Assembly (NCBI GenBank): GCA_958430865.1
Contig: CAUDNR010003334.1
Span: 209,120 to 273,119, forward strand
Direction: 5' to 3'
Length of the DNA: 64,000 bases
From: Entrophospora sp. SA101
Lineage: Eukaryota > Glomeromycota > Glomeromycetes > Entrophosporales > Entrophosporaceae
Shown: piece by piece, positions 11,470-22,180 of the stretch
Layout of the letters: every line of letters begins with the position of its first letter
How positions within the stretch are numbered: position 1 is the first letter of the stretch
Translations under genes and position numbers: made by a program
Notes under the pieces: model-generated
Databases searched by the model: none
What the model was told of the DNA's origin: nothing
Seen by the model: the letters and a program-made list of their open reading frames with translations, nothing else

Positions 11470-12116
11470 ATGTCTATAAAAAATATATTTAATACCAACA
11501 ACGGCACCTATAGCAGCACATCGCAAAATGTCGTTCCCTACAAAGTATTCCATGATCCAAAAAAACAACTATTAACTCCCGATAATAAAAACGCATATGA
11601 TATTTGTTGTCCCAAAACTAATTGTAAATGTCTTCTTTTGAGAGCAAATATAGCAACTTGGGTTGACCTTCCTAAAGAATTGGTATGTGACGTCATCATT
11701 ATATTACATCATTAATTATAAATTATCATTAATAACAATTAATATTATTGTTGTTAATGTAGTTAGAATTACCAAGTAATTTAAAATCTTTGGCATCAGA
11801 TAAATCAACCAATGATCATAATGATAATGAACTATCATCAGATTCAGATTCGCCACTTCAGGGTTATTGGCAAATAAACAATATGCTTGAATTTGAAAAT
11901 ATTATATTTTCTAAAACTGTGGAAGAAACTGGTATAAAATATCTATTTTGTGCAAATTGTATAAATTGTGATTTAGAACCTTTAGGAATCCATGATACCA
12001 ATGAGAATAATAGTAATAATGATGATCTTATACAAGAGGCAGGTATATTTCTATTAGCAACTCATAAAGGAAGTTATGGTCTTGTGAAAATAATATCCAT
12101 GGAAAATAATTACTAA
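11470..12116 (+). CDS. Mss4/Dss4-family Rab chaperone (two exons)
   Basis: Exon 1 is 11470-11682, ending ...DLPKEL before GTATGTG; exon 2 is 11763-12116, starting after GTTAATGTAG with LELPSNLKSLASD. The junction is in phase 0 and gives 188 residues. The N-terminal part has a CCPKTNCKC cluster followed by LLRANIATW; the C-terminal part has GYWQINNMLEFENIIFSKTV and then FCANCINCDLEPLGIHD, ending near FLLATHKGSYG. This is the layout of Mss4 (RABIF) and yeast Dss4: a zinc-binding protein that binds nucleotide-free exocytic Rab GTPases and acts as a Rab chaperone or weak exchange factor in secretion. The two Cys pairs that hold the zinc are present. An Asn/Asp-rich insert after LGIHD is longer than in the human protein. 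Confidence 0.9.
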
Positions 12117-14013
12117 TAAATTAGAATTTGAGTGTGGAATAAGAATATATGCGAGGATGAAAGAATTAGAACATCAGCATTTATAAATTAAATATTTACA
12201 TAATAGATTGATTGAATCTTGTCAGTAAAAAAGCAAGTTCACCATGTGAAATAACAATCGGTGATTTTGGGTTGCTTCTTCTAATGTTAGATCAGATGAC
12301 ATTATTACTTCTCAAAGTGATTAAATTGGTCAAATTTAAACTCTTTACAAAATGTGAAGATTAGGTTGAAGTTTAGTAAGTTCTTTAAATTTTGACATGA
12401 TTCATTCCGTTTACCAATCCATTTATTGCTCAAACGATTTTAACACTTTGAGAGGACCTATTTATTTTTGATATTTCGTTCTGTTGATTTAGTGTAAATA
12501 TGTATATACTGTATATTCATTCTTGTATATTATTATTATTTGTATCAGGGTCAATGTTCCATAAAATTTAGATTTTTGTTATACGAAGAAATCTAAAATA
12601 GATTGTATACTTCATCGATCACTAGGATCTCATAATCAAAATGAAAGCAGTTAATTTGTTTGGATTGGGGCTTGCCGAAATATTTCATTGATAGTTCGTT
12701 TTTTTTATTCCATAATTCAATCCTTACTTTTTGAATTTTCATATTGTTCAAAAAAAAAATCTTTATAAAATAATAACAATAACGAAAGGGAACGGCCTAT
12801 CAAAGAAATTCAAGTATATCAAAATGTGTGCACACTAAATCAGACACCATACGACAGAGTGTTGAATTATCAGCAAACACATCAAATGGATGTTTGAGCT
12901 ATTTTATTGTTTTGCTGACAAGAGATTATGCAAACAAATAACAAAATCATGTGTTATATTAAATTAATTAGTTTTAAACGGTTTTTGTTCTTGTTTCTGC
13001 CGTGTGTTACTTTTGTAATATTTTCCTACAAGTGAAAAAATGTTTACCATTCATTATATACGTTTTGATAGTAAACGTTTCACTTGTCTCACTAATGAAT
13101 TACTTTACTGTTTTGCAGGCTGTATTGTTGGGCCTATGAATCGGACGGAAATTACAAAATTAAAGTAGTTAGTTAATATTAATCAATTATTTGTAAATGT
13201 TTTTTGATCAAATCATTATTTTTATTTAGTTGGTATTGTGGTTGTTGTGCATCAATTGCAAGAAAATCGTGAAGTAAATGCATTATTAAATGATAAATAG
13301 TAGAAAAATAGTTTTAATCAATTGAACGATTTTATTTTATATCTATATTAATTAATATGTAATTTTTTCACGAAAACACTTTTAACTTAGAAACCACTTG
13401 TGATATTTTCTTAACAAATTTATAATAAACGATAAGAAAAATATTTTTTTAATGCTATAATTTCAATCGAGTTTTTCTAAATGAACCGGAAAATTGATTT
13501 TTTCGGGCCCTGGTACGATTATAAAAAGATACATTTCATTGATTAGAATTCTATAACGAAATGGCACATCAAGAAGGTCAAGCACCAACCAAACCAGTGT
13601 GAATTTTTGTAACAGTTATTACTTGATGTCGTGTAATCTTTATCACTAGACTTGCTTGCACTATAGAACTTGAGACAAAGCTGGCCATTTTTACCCTGTT
13701 CGGGAAGTGTCGAAAAATATTAATTATTTATTACTATTACTATTACCATACATAGTGCATTCCGATTTGATTTCCATCTATTATAATAATGATGATTATT
13801 ATAATGATTTAACGGATAATTAATGTTAATATTAATATTAATATGGCTATTCATAACAATAAATATTTATCGAATACGACGGACATTGCTATATTAATAT
13901 ATGTACAACAAAAACAATTTAAAAATATTGATTTTCAAGTAATAAATTTAAAAATTACAAACGAGAATTTATTATTTATTATATGTTTATTTCAATAACG
14001 AATTACAAATTAG
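12117..14013. other. Long spacer before the first scaffold gap
   Basis: I find no supported gene. A short plus-strand stretch near 12255-12290 translates to ITIGDFGL, like the DFG segment of a kinase, but stops and frameshifts surround it. A start codon at 13561 opens only MAHQEGQAPTKPV before GTGAATTT; it could be a first exon whose continuation is lost at the gap, which I cannot show. The last 300 bases are AT-rich. Confidence 0.4.
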
Positions 14014-14023
14014 NNNNNNNNNN
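14014..14023. other. Scaffold gap (10 N)
   Basis: Ten N separate two contigs. The right contig starts inside the 3'-flanking satellite of the inverted HMG copy, so the join depends on scaffolding evidence not visible here. Confidence 1.
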
Positions 14024-16028
14024 AAATATATAAATATATAAATATATTTATGTATATAATAATAAAAATGAATATGATAATATGCCAAATAAATAATAAT
14101 TAGAGAAAAAATAAATAAAATCATAAGAAAGAAAAGAAAATATTAAATTTAAAAAAAAGATTAATGAATTAATAATAAAATCTATACATCATTGCCATAT
14201 ACAAGATATTATTTATCCAACATATTAAAACCATCCATACCATTTCTAAGCCATCATTAAATAATAATTATCAGGTGGAGGAGTTAATAATGAAGGGGTC
14301 AGTATTGGGGTTATATTTACATCACTGTCAGCATTAACATTACTGTTGCCATCAGTAGTATTGTCATTGCTATTACCATCAGCGGTGTTGTCCACATTCT
14401 TATTATCATTACCACTCTTGTTATTATTGTTATTGTTAGTAGCGGCGGTGGAATTGTTGTTGTAGAAATCGTCATCATGCAATGAATAATATAAATAATC
14501 GTGACTATTGAAATAACTTGGGATGTAATCGTTGTGTAATAAATTGGCCGGACTAACAGAGTTGATCAGGTGATTGATGTTGTTGTATGGGTTTTGATGT
14601 TGTTCATGTTGATGATTATTAAACTGATGATGAGATTGAAGATCATGGGATTGAGATTGAGAATGATATTGGTTTTGTGGAGAATTAGTAGTTGTGAGTG
14701 GATGATTTGGTGAATGTAAAGGTGTAATCATGTGGTGGTGATTATTGTGAGGATGTTGTTGTTGTTGCTGTTGTTGCTGTTGTTGTTGTTGCTGTTGTTG
14801 CTGTTGTTGTTGTTGCTGTTGTTGTTGTTGCTGTTGTTGTTGTTGCTGTTGTTGTTGATTATGATGATGATGATAAAACGGCGAGGGATTGTAATAAGTA
14901 GATGAGGATATTGGTGAAGAAATATTATTATTATTATAATGATTATTATTGTTATTGTAATGATTATTGTTATTGTTATAATGATTGTCGTTATTGTTGT
15001 AAGAGGCATTTGTGGCAGTTATTGATGATGGTGTTGTTGTAGATGATGGTTGTGGAAATATTGAATTGATGTAATTGGAATTAACGCTAAAAGTTGTTAT
15101 TAAATTATTATGATTACCAAAATTATAACCATTATTACCGCCACCATTACTATTATTGGCATTCATTGAAACATAATTCTTAAACTTTGATTTCCTCCTA
15201 CTACTACTATTATTATTATAAGGGGAAGAAGGAGATGTTGGAGATGTTGGAGAGGATGATGATGAGGAATGTTGATCATGTAATTGCTGTTGTTGTGGAT
15301 GTTGGTAATGATGTTGATGATGATGATGGTGATAATCTTTAAGAGAGTAGATTGGATATAACTCTTGATGTATTATCAGAGCTTTTAAAGCCAAATCATC
15401 GTATTTTTCTTTGACTTGTTGAGAACAATTTGACCAAATCTCCTTTGACTGTTTACAAATCGTGGGCATAGTGAACCTATACCCGAGCTTTTTTAATTCT
15501 AGCATGTAACAATTCTTCATTAAGAAGAATGAGTTTGGCGGTCTCTTTGGATATTTAAGGTTTGGATTCATGAACGCACCAGCGAGATGATTTGAATTAC
15601 TGAGACGTTGCTTATGTTTAGTGGACATTAATTCGGTGACTGAATAAGGTGGATTGTAAACATGATTCAAATCTACATCTATTGGAATTGTTGAATTCGT
15701 GTGACATATCACTGAGCCTGTTGAGGAAGATGATTTTGAATTATTCTTATTGGGAGCAGAGGCATCAACAGTAGAATTAGTAGAAATGTCAGAGGTGCTA
15801 GAATCAGCAGCAGCAGAATCAGCAGCAGCAGTAGAACTATCAGTAGCAGTATTATCAACACTAGTATTATCAGTAGTGGCAGTAGCAGGCGATGTTGGAT
15901 CCGATGGATTACTTGCAATTATTGTTGTCGATTCAATTTTTCCATTCTTTAGTGAGATATTCGTATTTGTATTCGTATTTGTATTCGCATTCGTATTCGC
16001 ATTCTTATCATCATTATTCTTGATAATG
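14024..16028 (-). repeat. Duplicated block B, inverted copy with a 138-base insertion
   Basis: The reverse complement matches 3352-5220. The match starts in the 8-mer satellite, runs through the whole HMG coding region without length change, and continues to ATTCTTATCATCATTATTCT (16001-16020). Between about 15863 and 16000 this copy carries 138 bases not found in copy 1. Beyond 16028 the two sequences are unrelated. Confidence 0.9.
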
Positions 16029-16117
16029 TTGACGTTGATGTTGATGTTTTTTTTGTTGTTGTTTTTGTTGTTTTTGGTTGCGAAGAAGGAGGAGGAAGTT
16101 TTGGTTGTTCTTGTTGT
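14246..16117 (-). CDS. HMG-box (MATA-HMG type) transcription factor, copy 2, 3' part
   Basis: The frame is open on the minus strand from just after a TAG at 16120-16118 to the stop at 14246. The C-terminal 488 codons are equal in length and, as far as I can read, in sequence to copy 1, including the HMG box and the 34-Gln run. There is no in-frame ATG between the TAG and the HMG box; the first possible starts would lie inside or past the box. So this must be a downstream exon, or the end of a frame interrupted by an indel, with its start further upstream. Compared with copy 1 there is an in-frame insertion of 46 codons that begins with an Ala/Asn-Thr repeat (ANTNANTNTNTNTN) and continues through KIESTTIIASNPSDPTS. 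The neighbouring 212-codon frame (15949-16587) is the natural candidate for the N-terminus. Confidence 0.75.
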   Translation of the reverse strand, partial: TTRTTKTSSSFFATKNNKNNNKKNININVNIIKNNDDKNANTNANTNTNTNTNISLKNGKIESTTIIASNPSDPTSPATATTDNTSVDNTATDSSTAAADSAAADSSTSDISTNSTVDASAPNKNNSKSSSSTGSVICHTNSTIPIDVDLNHVYNPPYSVTELMSTKHKQRLSNSNHLAGAFMNPNLKYPKRPPNSFFLMKNCYMLELKKLGYRFTMPTICKQSKEIWSNCSQQVKEKYDDLALKALIIHQELYPIYSLKDYHHHHHQHHYQHPQQQQLHDQHSSSSSSPTSPTSPSSPYNNNSSSRRKSKFKNYVSMNANNSNGGGNNGYNFGNHNNLITTFSVNSNYINSIFPQPSSTTTPSSITATNASYNNNDNHYNNNNNHYNNNNNHYNNNNISSPISSSTYYNPSPFYHHHHNQQQQQQQQQQQQQQQQQQQQQQQQQQQQQQQQQQHPHNNHHHMITPLHSPNHPLTTTNSPQNQYHSQSQSHDLQSHHQFNNHQHEQHQNPYNNINHLINSVSPANLLHNDYIPSYFNSHDYLYYSLHDDDFYNNNSTAATNNNNNNKSGNDNKNVDNTADGNSNDNTTDGNSNVNADSDVNITPILTPSLLTPPPDNYYLMMA

Positions 16118-16587
16118 CTATTATCGATTTTATGTTGTTGATTTTTATAATCATTGTATGATTGATTATGAGAAGGTGGTTGTTGTGACGAGGAGGAGGA
16201 AGAAGAGGAAGATACTTGTTGAGAATTTTGTTGATAATTCGATGATGAATTTCTAAAATTGTTTGCCGTTGCCGTTGTTGATGACGATGATGACGATGAT
16301 GATGTTGATGGTTTTGGATTATAATAATTATTGTTTTGTAAAGGACTGTTGTGATGAGGTTGATATTGTTGTTGTTGTTGATGATAATTATATCGATTAT
16401 AATGTTGTTGTTGTGGCTGTTGTTGTTGATTATTATTATATCTCGATTTATTTGTAAATTTTGGTGGACATGGACATGTTTCTAGCGAAGGTTTAGGTAT
16501 TGGTGATACTATTGGTGTATCACGATACTCAGGATCCAAATTTACTATAGTTCGAAAATGAAAAAAGTATTCAATTGATAAATACAT
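15949..16587 (-). CDS. Q/S-rich N-terminal frame upstream of HMG copy 2
   Basis: A genuine ATG at 16587 opens MYLSIEYFFHFRTIVNLDPE, followed by a Pro/Cys segment (SLETCPCPPKFTNKSR) and long Gln, Asn and Ser runs. The composition matches the rest of the HMG protein, but the frame overlaps the HMG frame out of register (about 16117-15949) and then runs into Arg/Met/Ile-rich nonsense (RIMMIRMRIRMRI), which looks like reading out of frame. Either an intron within the Q/S-rich region or a one-base error (an A8 run lies at 16047-16054) would join it to the HMG frame. It has no counterpart in copy 1. No separate domain is recognised. Confidence 0.55.
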   Translation of the reverse strand: MYLSIEYFFHFRTIVNLDPEYRDTPIVSPIPKPSLETCPCPPKFTNKSRYNNNQQQQPQQQHYNRYNYHQQQQQYQPHHNSPLQNNNYYNPKPSTSSSSSSSSTTATANNFRNSSSNYQQNSQQVSSSSSSSSSQQPPSHNQSYNDYKNQQHKIDNRQQEQPKLPPPSSQPKTTKTTTKKTSTSTSTLSRIMMIRMRIRMRIQIRIQIRISH

Positions 16588-18672
16588 TGTGTAATTTATT
16601 TATCACATGAAGTAGCAAGCAACTAATAACAAACCATCGTAAGGATCCATGATTTTTTTTATTTTTTATTTTGTTCAAAAATTGCAAGAGAAAAAACAAA
16701 TTTGGCAAATGATGATTGATCACAAATGTAATATATGTAACATATATATGGGCCTTTTCGGTAGAAACCAAGAGATCTGCATTTCAGAAATTTCATTATG
16801 TAAAGTGGGGGTGGTACTAGTGATGGTCGGGTTTATAACAACCTAGTTTACACCCTGTTATATATACCTAATCAAATTGAAAAATCAAAATATGTATGTA
16901 TAACAAGTGATGGTTGGATAAACAACCATAAATGAATCAATTGTTAATTTCATGATTACTTTACCAAAACCACTATTTTGGAAAACATTTGAAGATGAAG
17001 AAATTGACAATGACTTGAATTTCAATTATAATGACTATGATTATAATGGTGGAAATTATGAAGATGATAATGATTTTGATGAATTTATTAATTTAGAAGA
17101 TGGTAGTAACAATCAAGAATTCTATGAAGATGTATAACATAAGTTTATTATACAATTATTTGTTATCTTATTACGTATTAGTGGTATATACCACAGTCGA
17201 TTTCTTGTGTAATTTTTTTAGTAGGGTATATACCCCTCAAATCATTTATAACATGTTATATACCATCCCTAACGGTGGTGGTACAGCTTCTAAGCAAAAA
17301 TTGGTCCAAGAACACTCTGTCCCCGTCTTCATCGGTGTGTTAGTAAAAATAAATTGTTAAACCGAATATTATTGCGAATAAATAGTTTCATTATGATTGG
17401 ATTGTCCAAGTGTCTCGACATAAAATGCCACCACAAATTACTGCCGTTGAGTCCTTCAATGAATTATACTCATTCGATAAGTCTTCGTCACGCGTCAAAA
17501 AAATGCATTTGCATGATGATAAATTTGTCTAAAATCTTTTTACATATATAATAATAATAACAACAAATTTATTCGTATTTGGAATGTATCACAGTGCCAT
17601 ATTTTGAGTAAATATTTATAAAAAGCTCGTTTTTACAATTTGAAGTTGCACCAACTACATTTTTCTATAATACAAAATCATTTATTTGCCAGCAAGTTTC
17701 AAACCCGAGTATTTTAATTCTCTAAATTTAGAGAAAATAAATTTTGAAAATGTAACATTTTTATTTACTCATTATGTAAATTTTTGTAAAAACAAAGAAA
17801 GGATTTACTTGTTGGAATTCACTTAAAGAAGATAAAGTGATAGTCCGTTATTTTTTTTAATTAATGGAACCATTAGAAGGTGTATATATATATATTAATA
17901 TATATATATATATATATATGCGCGGATATGCGAAAGAGTGACAAGAGTGGTGTTTTTAGTTTGGGTAAAAACGGCGACACTTGTGGACTTGTGCGAAAAA
18001 ATAAACCATACAAACATAATGCTGCGTCTTAATTTTTATTCTTTATTCGGAGTTTGGTAAAGATTTCTTTATTTCGATTTTGGTAAATAAAACAAACTCT
18101 CATTCCCGCAATTTACTGTTTTACGATTGTTATTTATTTACAATAGCAAACACAATATCTACAAGTGTTGTGATTTTGCACTATTCTTTAAATAATAAAA
18201 ACAAACGATCTTTACTAATGCAGAAATTAATGGCGTGGTTTTATATAAATGGAAAGTCCAAAGAACAATCTGCATTTTGGATTTCTTTTTCCTGAAGAAT
18301 TGTTGATTTTTCTATTTAGAAAATTACAATTTCCTAATTTGTATTTATTCATTCATTTAATGGGAATTGTTTTTTTTTTGAATTATAAGGCTTTTTTTTT
18401 CATATTTATATATAGTTAGGACCCAATTAGCTTATTTTTCGTATAAATACAATTTAAATATAGTTATCTTGCAAAAAATTTTAATTTTTTTTTCCTAATA
18501 AAATAATAATAAAAAAAAAATTTTTTTTTTTTTTTCAATAAATAACCCATATCCCCACAATATTTCACACCAGATAGAATCTTTAGAAATATTATTAAAA
18601 TTAAATAATAATAATAATAATATAAACGTCTATACAAATTTTTTTTCATATACAAAACTTTATAAATATAAT
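16588..18672. other. Spacer with one acidic short ORF and AT microsatellite
   Basis: An ATG frame at 16952-17137 (61 residues, MITLPKPLFWKTFEDEEIDN, then Asp/Asn/Tyr-rich, ending FYEDV) might be an exon, since its last codons overlap a GTATAA donor-like site, but I find no partner exon. An alternating TA tract lies at 17883-17922 and an 18-base palindrome TTCTCTAAATTTAGAGAA near 17720-17737. Poly-A and poly-T tracts precede the kinase gene. Nothing else is supported. Confidence 0.4.
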
Positions 18673-20669
18673 ATGAACTTGGAACTCATAAAAATACGGT
18701 TTTGTCCAGAATGTAGCCAACGAATAAATAGCAACTGGTGTGAATATTGTGAACCGATACAGTTTAAAGAAAATTTTGATAATTGGACTAGCGAGGATAC
18801 GGAAATTGATAGATTTATACAAGGAACTCAATTGAGTGCAAAAAATTGTACCGATTATTTAGAATGGATACCATTTGAATCTTTTATCGGGATTGATAAA
18901 TATGACGAAGCAGAAACGGGTATTGTTTATGCTGCAAATTGGAAAAAAGGACCTAAAGATTCCTGGGATGAAATTGAAAGGAAGTTCATTCGAAAACGTG
19001 ACTTAACCAAAGTTGCATTAATATCCTACGGAAACAATGCATATGCTTTCCTTAAAGAGGTAAGAAAGACAATTAATTTTGTGAACTATTTACGAACTGT
19101 TATTTACAATTATATTAATATTAACATGATTATAATGGTTATAATTAATAATAGTTAAAAACACATTATAATGCAAGAAAACATAATGGACTTATGATAA
19201 GAATATTTGGAGCTACACGAGAGTCGATAACAGGGAATTATATGATGGTAGCCGAAACAGTGGAATGGGATGTAAGACATTATACTTCACATCATTTTTC
19301 ACATCTTACTTGGTCAAGAAAATTGGGAATCTTATACTCGATAGCATCAACCATCGAATCATTTCAAAACGATGACCAAATGATGGTATGTAAAGGCACT
19401 CACGGTAATGGACAAATTTATAAATCACATATTGAAATACCCACCAACGAATTAGGTCTAGGAACTTCCAAGGAACCAATTCCTGTGATCGGGTATTATA
19501 AGAATAATATTTTATCTTACGTTGCACCAGAAGTTTTATCAGGTCAATTGTATAGTGAAGAAAAATCAACCATATATAGCTTTGGAATTCTAATGTGGGA
19601 ATTGGCTATTAACAAACAACCATATTACGATAGTTCATCACAATCACATCGCCATCATCATAATCATAGCAAGACCAATTCAAAATCATTGTTGAAATCG
19701 ATAATCCATTCAAACTTGAGACCTACAATTAGTGAAAACAACAGTTACATGATGCCTGAATGTTACATTGACTTGATGAAGAAGTGTTGGTCATCAGATC
19801 CAAAGTTACGTCCAACATTTCGTGAATTGGTAAGCGTTCTTGAAAACTGGCATTTATATAAAAAAGATTCGGAAGCATTTGAGAAGTCGGAAAAAATAAG
19901 AATAAAAATACTGAAACATAAAGGATACGATACAACTCCAGACAAATTGGTTGAACCAACAAAAGTACATCCACAAGCAATTTATGCTAGCAGAAAATTA
20001 AAATTTCCAATCTTGCACAAATCGTTACCAGGTCATTCGAATGCTGCAGCAGGAGGAGAAGAAAATCATCAACAACCAAAAACGATAGATTTAGAATCAT
20101 TGTTAATACGCGACCAAAGTTATTTTTCTATAATGGTAAAATAGTGATGTTTTTTTTTTACATTTGTACATATAATATAGTAAAAGTAATTAGTTTTTTA
20201 TTATTGTTGAACGTTAATTTTTTTGAAAAAATCATCAATATATTATATGGCTCTGTTTCAGTGGCCTAGTAATAGCAGTTGTCTTAATTTTTCTAGTTCT
20301 GTTGAGCCATATGAAATGGTGGGTCATAATTTTTGGTGATTTTTGCAATGTTAATCTAATTTTTTTTTTTACAAGACAATCAAATAATTTAATAATCTTA
20401 GAAATTCATTCATTAAAATTCACCACACTCATTCATTCACATTCACCGACTTTTATTCAATCTTTTTATTTAAACAACCCCTTATTAATTATTTTTTATT
20501 TTATGTTTAATTTTTTAGATCATCAAAAGTAAATTTTTCGCATTTTTTTTTTCTTCATGTAATTTTTTGATAATGATAAATAAACATTTTCTAAACACAA
20601 TGAATATTTGTGTAGACGCGAACCCGGGGCCCATCCATGCTAAAACACGACCTAGAGATTCACCAATAA
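18673..20669 (+). CDS. TKL-type pseudokinase with N-terminal zinc-ribbon-like motif
   Basis: Exon 1 (18673-19059) and exon 2 (from 19155) join in phase 0. Exon 2 either runs to a stop at 20144 or is spliced at 20135 (ATG|GTAAAA) to 20262-20318 (WPSNSSCLNFSSSVEPYEM) and 20616-20669, all in phase 0, giving about 492 residues; I favour the spliced form. Residues 11-24 hold CPECSQRINSNWCEYC, typical of the expanded kinases of arbuscular mycorrhizal fungi. The kinase fold is recognisable by SYVAPEVLSGQLYSEEKSTI, YSFGILMWEL and CWSSDPKLRPTFREL. Key residues are missing: the VALK lysine is Ile (VALISY, residue 117), the HRD motif is absent (CKGTHGNG), the DFG position reads ELG, and the usual Asp before IYSFG is Thr. 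It is therefore probably catalytically dead and may act as a scaffold or decoy. A short His-rich insert (SHRHHHNHSK) lies before the last helices. Confidence 0.8.
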
Positions 20670-21584
20670 CTTCTCTTTATCGTTATTGTCCACGAATTAT
20701 ATCTTGGATGTTGTTAATTAATTAATTACATACAATAATTTCTATTGTGATTCTTTATATATATATATAATTTTAGTATAAAGACTAATTTATTTAATAT
20801 GAACAATTATATATAGCCATATGGAAGAGAGGATACATATAAACAAGGAGACTATTATTATTATATTAATAGTTTTTATGATTTATTTTATTATGAAGGA
20901 AGATAAATGAGACAAAAACTAATTATTATTATCATTATTATCTGTCGCAAGTGTAGTAAATGTATTGAAACATAGTTCAATCCTTGGAAACTCTTATTCT
21001 TGTATATTCATTCAACCCATTCTAAAGATGGCAACAATATGCTTTTCGAAAAGATCCAGCCAGAGTCCTTCAAACTTAACTTTAGGATTGGGTAAATTTT
21101 TTTTAACATTTGTTCTGTTTGCCGGGAAGTATCATATTCTAAATATAAATGATTTAGTATAGATACGGATAGATTTAAAACATTAGAGTCATCTGAAAAT
21201 TAACAAGTGGACAGGGAGAAAAGGTATAATAATATATTTTAATTACCATTTTCACGTGATTTCTACATTCTATAGATCCTTTCCTAAAATAGAAGAAGGA
21301 AATAAAACGGAGATTGTCCACCACCACCACCATTCAGTCAATGGTGAATAATAAAGAAGGATTATAAACCCCTTAAACTGTAATTATTTTGTTTCAATTA
21401 TTAATAAATAAACGAGTTTACTTTTGTTGCGGAAAATGGCCAGTTTAGCGATCTAGCTAATAAAGGCATCAAAATTACCTTTATTGGTAAGATATTCATG
21501 CTCAATGATAAATTTGGTCTCAAATTTTGCATTTTGCGCAGCAAAACTTTGGACACTAGTTATATAATAATAATAATAATAATG

Positions 21585-21619
<35 letters not shown>

Positions 21620-22180
21620 GATAATGACAAGAACAAATAAATAAAACAATGAAAAATGTTCTGCACGGGAAATTGCATTTGATCCCTTTCTATAAAGACG
21701 CCCATATGACAGATACAACTTTTTCTACTTTGATTAAAGGGAGAAAGAGGTACTTGAATTAAATATGGTGCACGAAGTCCATAACCACATTATTTTTATA
21801 AACAATAACATGTAGATCCCCTTATAAAAATAACTAAAGTTTTGAGTCTCAAACAGAGGGAATAATGATTGGTTGTCGAGTTCTGTTTCTTTTATAAGAA
21901 AGAAAGAAAGAAGGATTAAATTAATTAATTATTATTTTTGGCGTAATCAATCAAAATCATCGCATTTATCAGCAATCTTTCTTTATTATGTGGATAAATA
22001 AAACTTATCTTCCATGAAGCTGCGTTAAATAGAACCAATTTTCCTCTTTTATCATATGTTTGTTTTACTGTAGTCACCTGTCAACACTAATTTGGTAACA
22101 CGGGCTTCGTAATCGTGCAACTTCAAATATAGATAAGTGTATCGTTTATTTCCTCATCTTCAAATTGAAGTATTTTGAAA
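20670..22180. other. Intergenic spacer with TAA/TGATAA microsatellite
   Basis: No gene is supported. A mixed TAA and GATAAT array lies at about 21562-21630. The last 180 bases before the P450 start contain CACCTGTCAACAC and generic AT-rich sequence; no defined promoter element stands out. Confidence 0.5.

Noticed and set aside
12255..12290. ITIGDFGL stretch suggesting a kinase
   Set aside because: Only this single motif is seen; stops surround it and no other kinase subdomain is present.
13561..13602. Short ATG frame MAHQEGQAPTKPV before a donor-like GTGAAT
   Set aside because: Too short to assign and no continuation is found before the scaffold gap.
15750..16256. 168-codon plus-strand frame opposite the HMG copy 2
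   Set aside because: Antisense shadow of Ser/Ala/Asn-coding repeats; its Val/Phe/Ala runs are the complement of low-complexity codons.
20610..20645. CCCGGGGCCC-rich segment resembling a tRNA 3' part on the minus strand
   Set aside because: No cloverleaf can be formed with a proper acceptor and anticodon arm; it fits better as the last exon of the pseudokinase gene.
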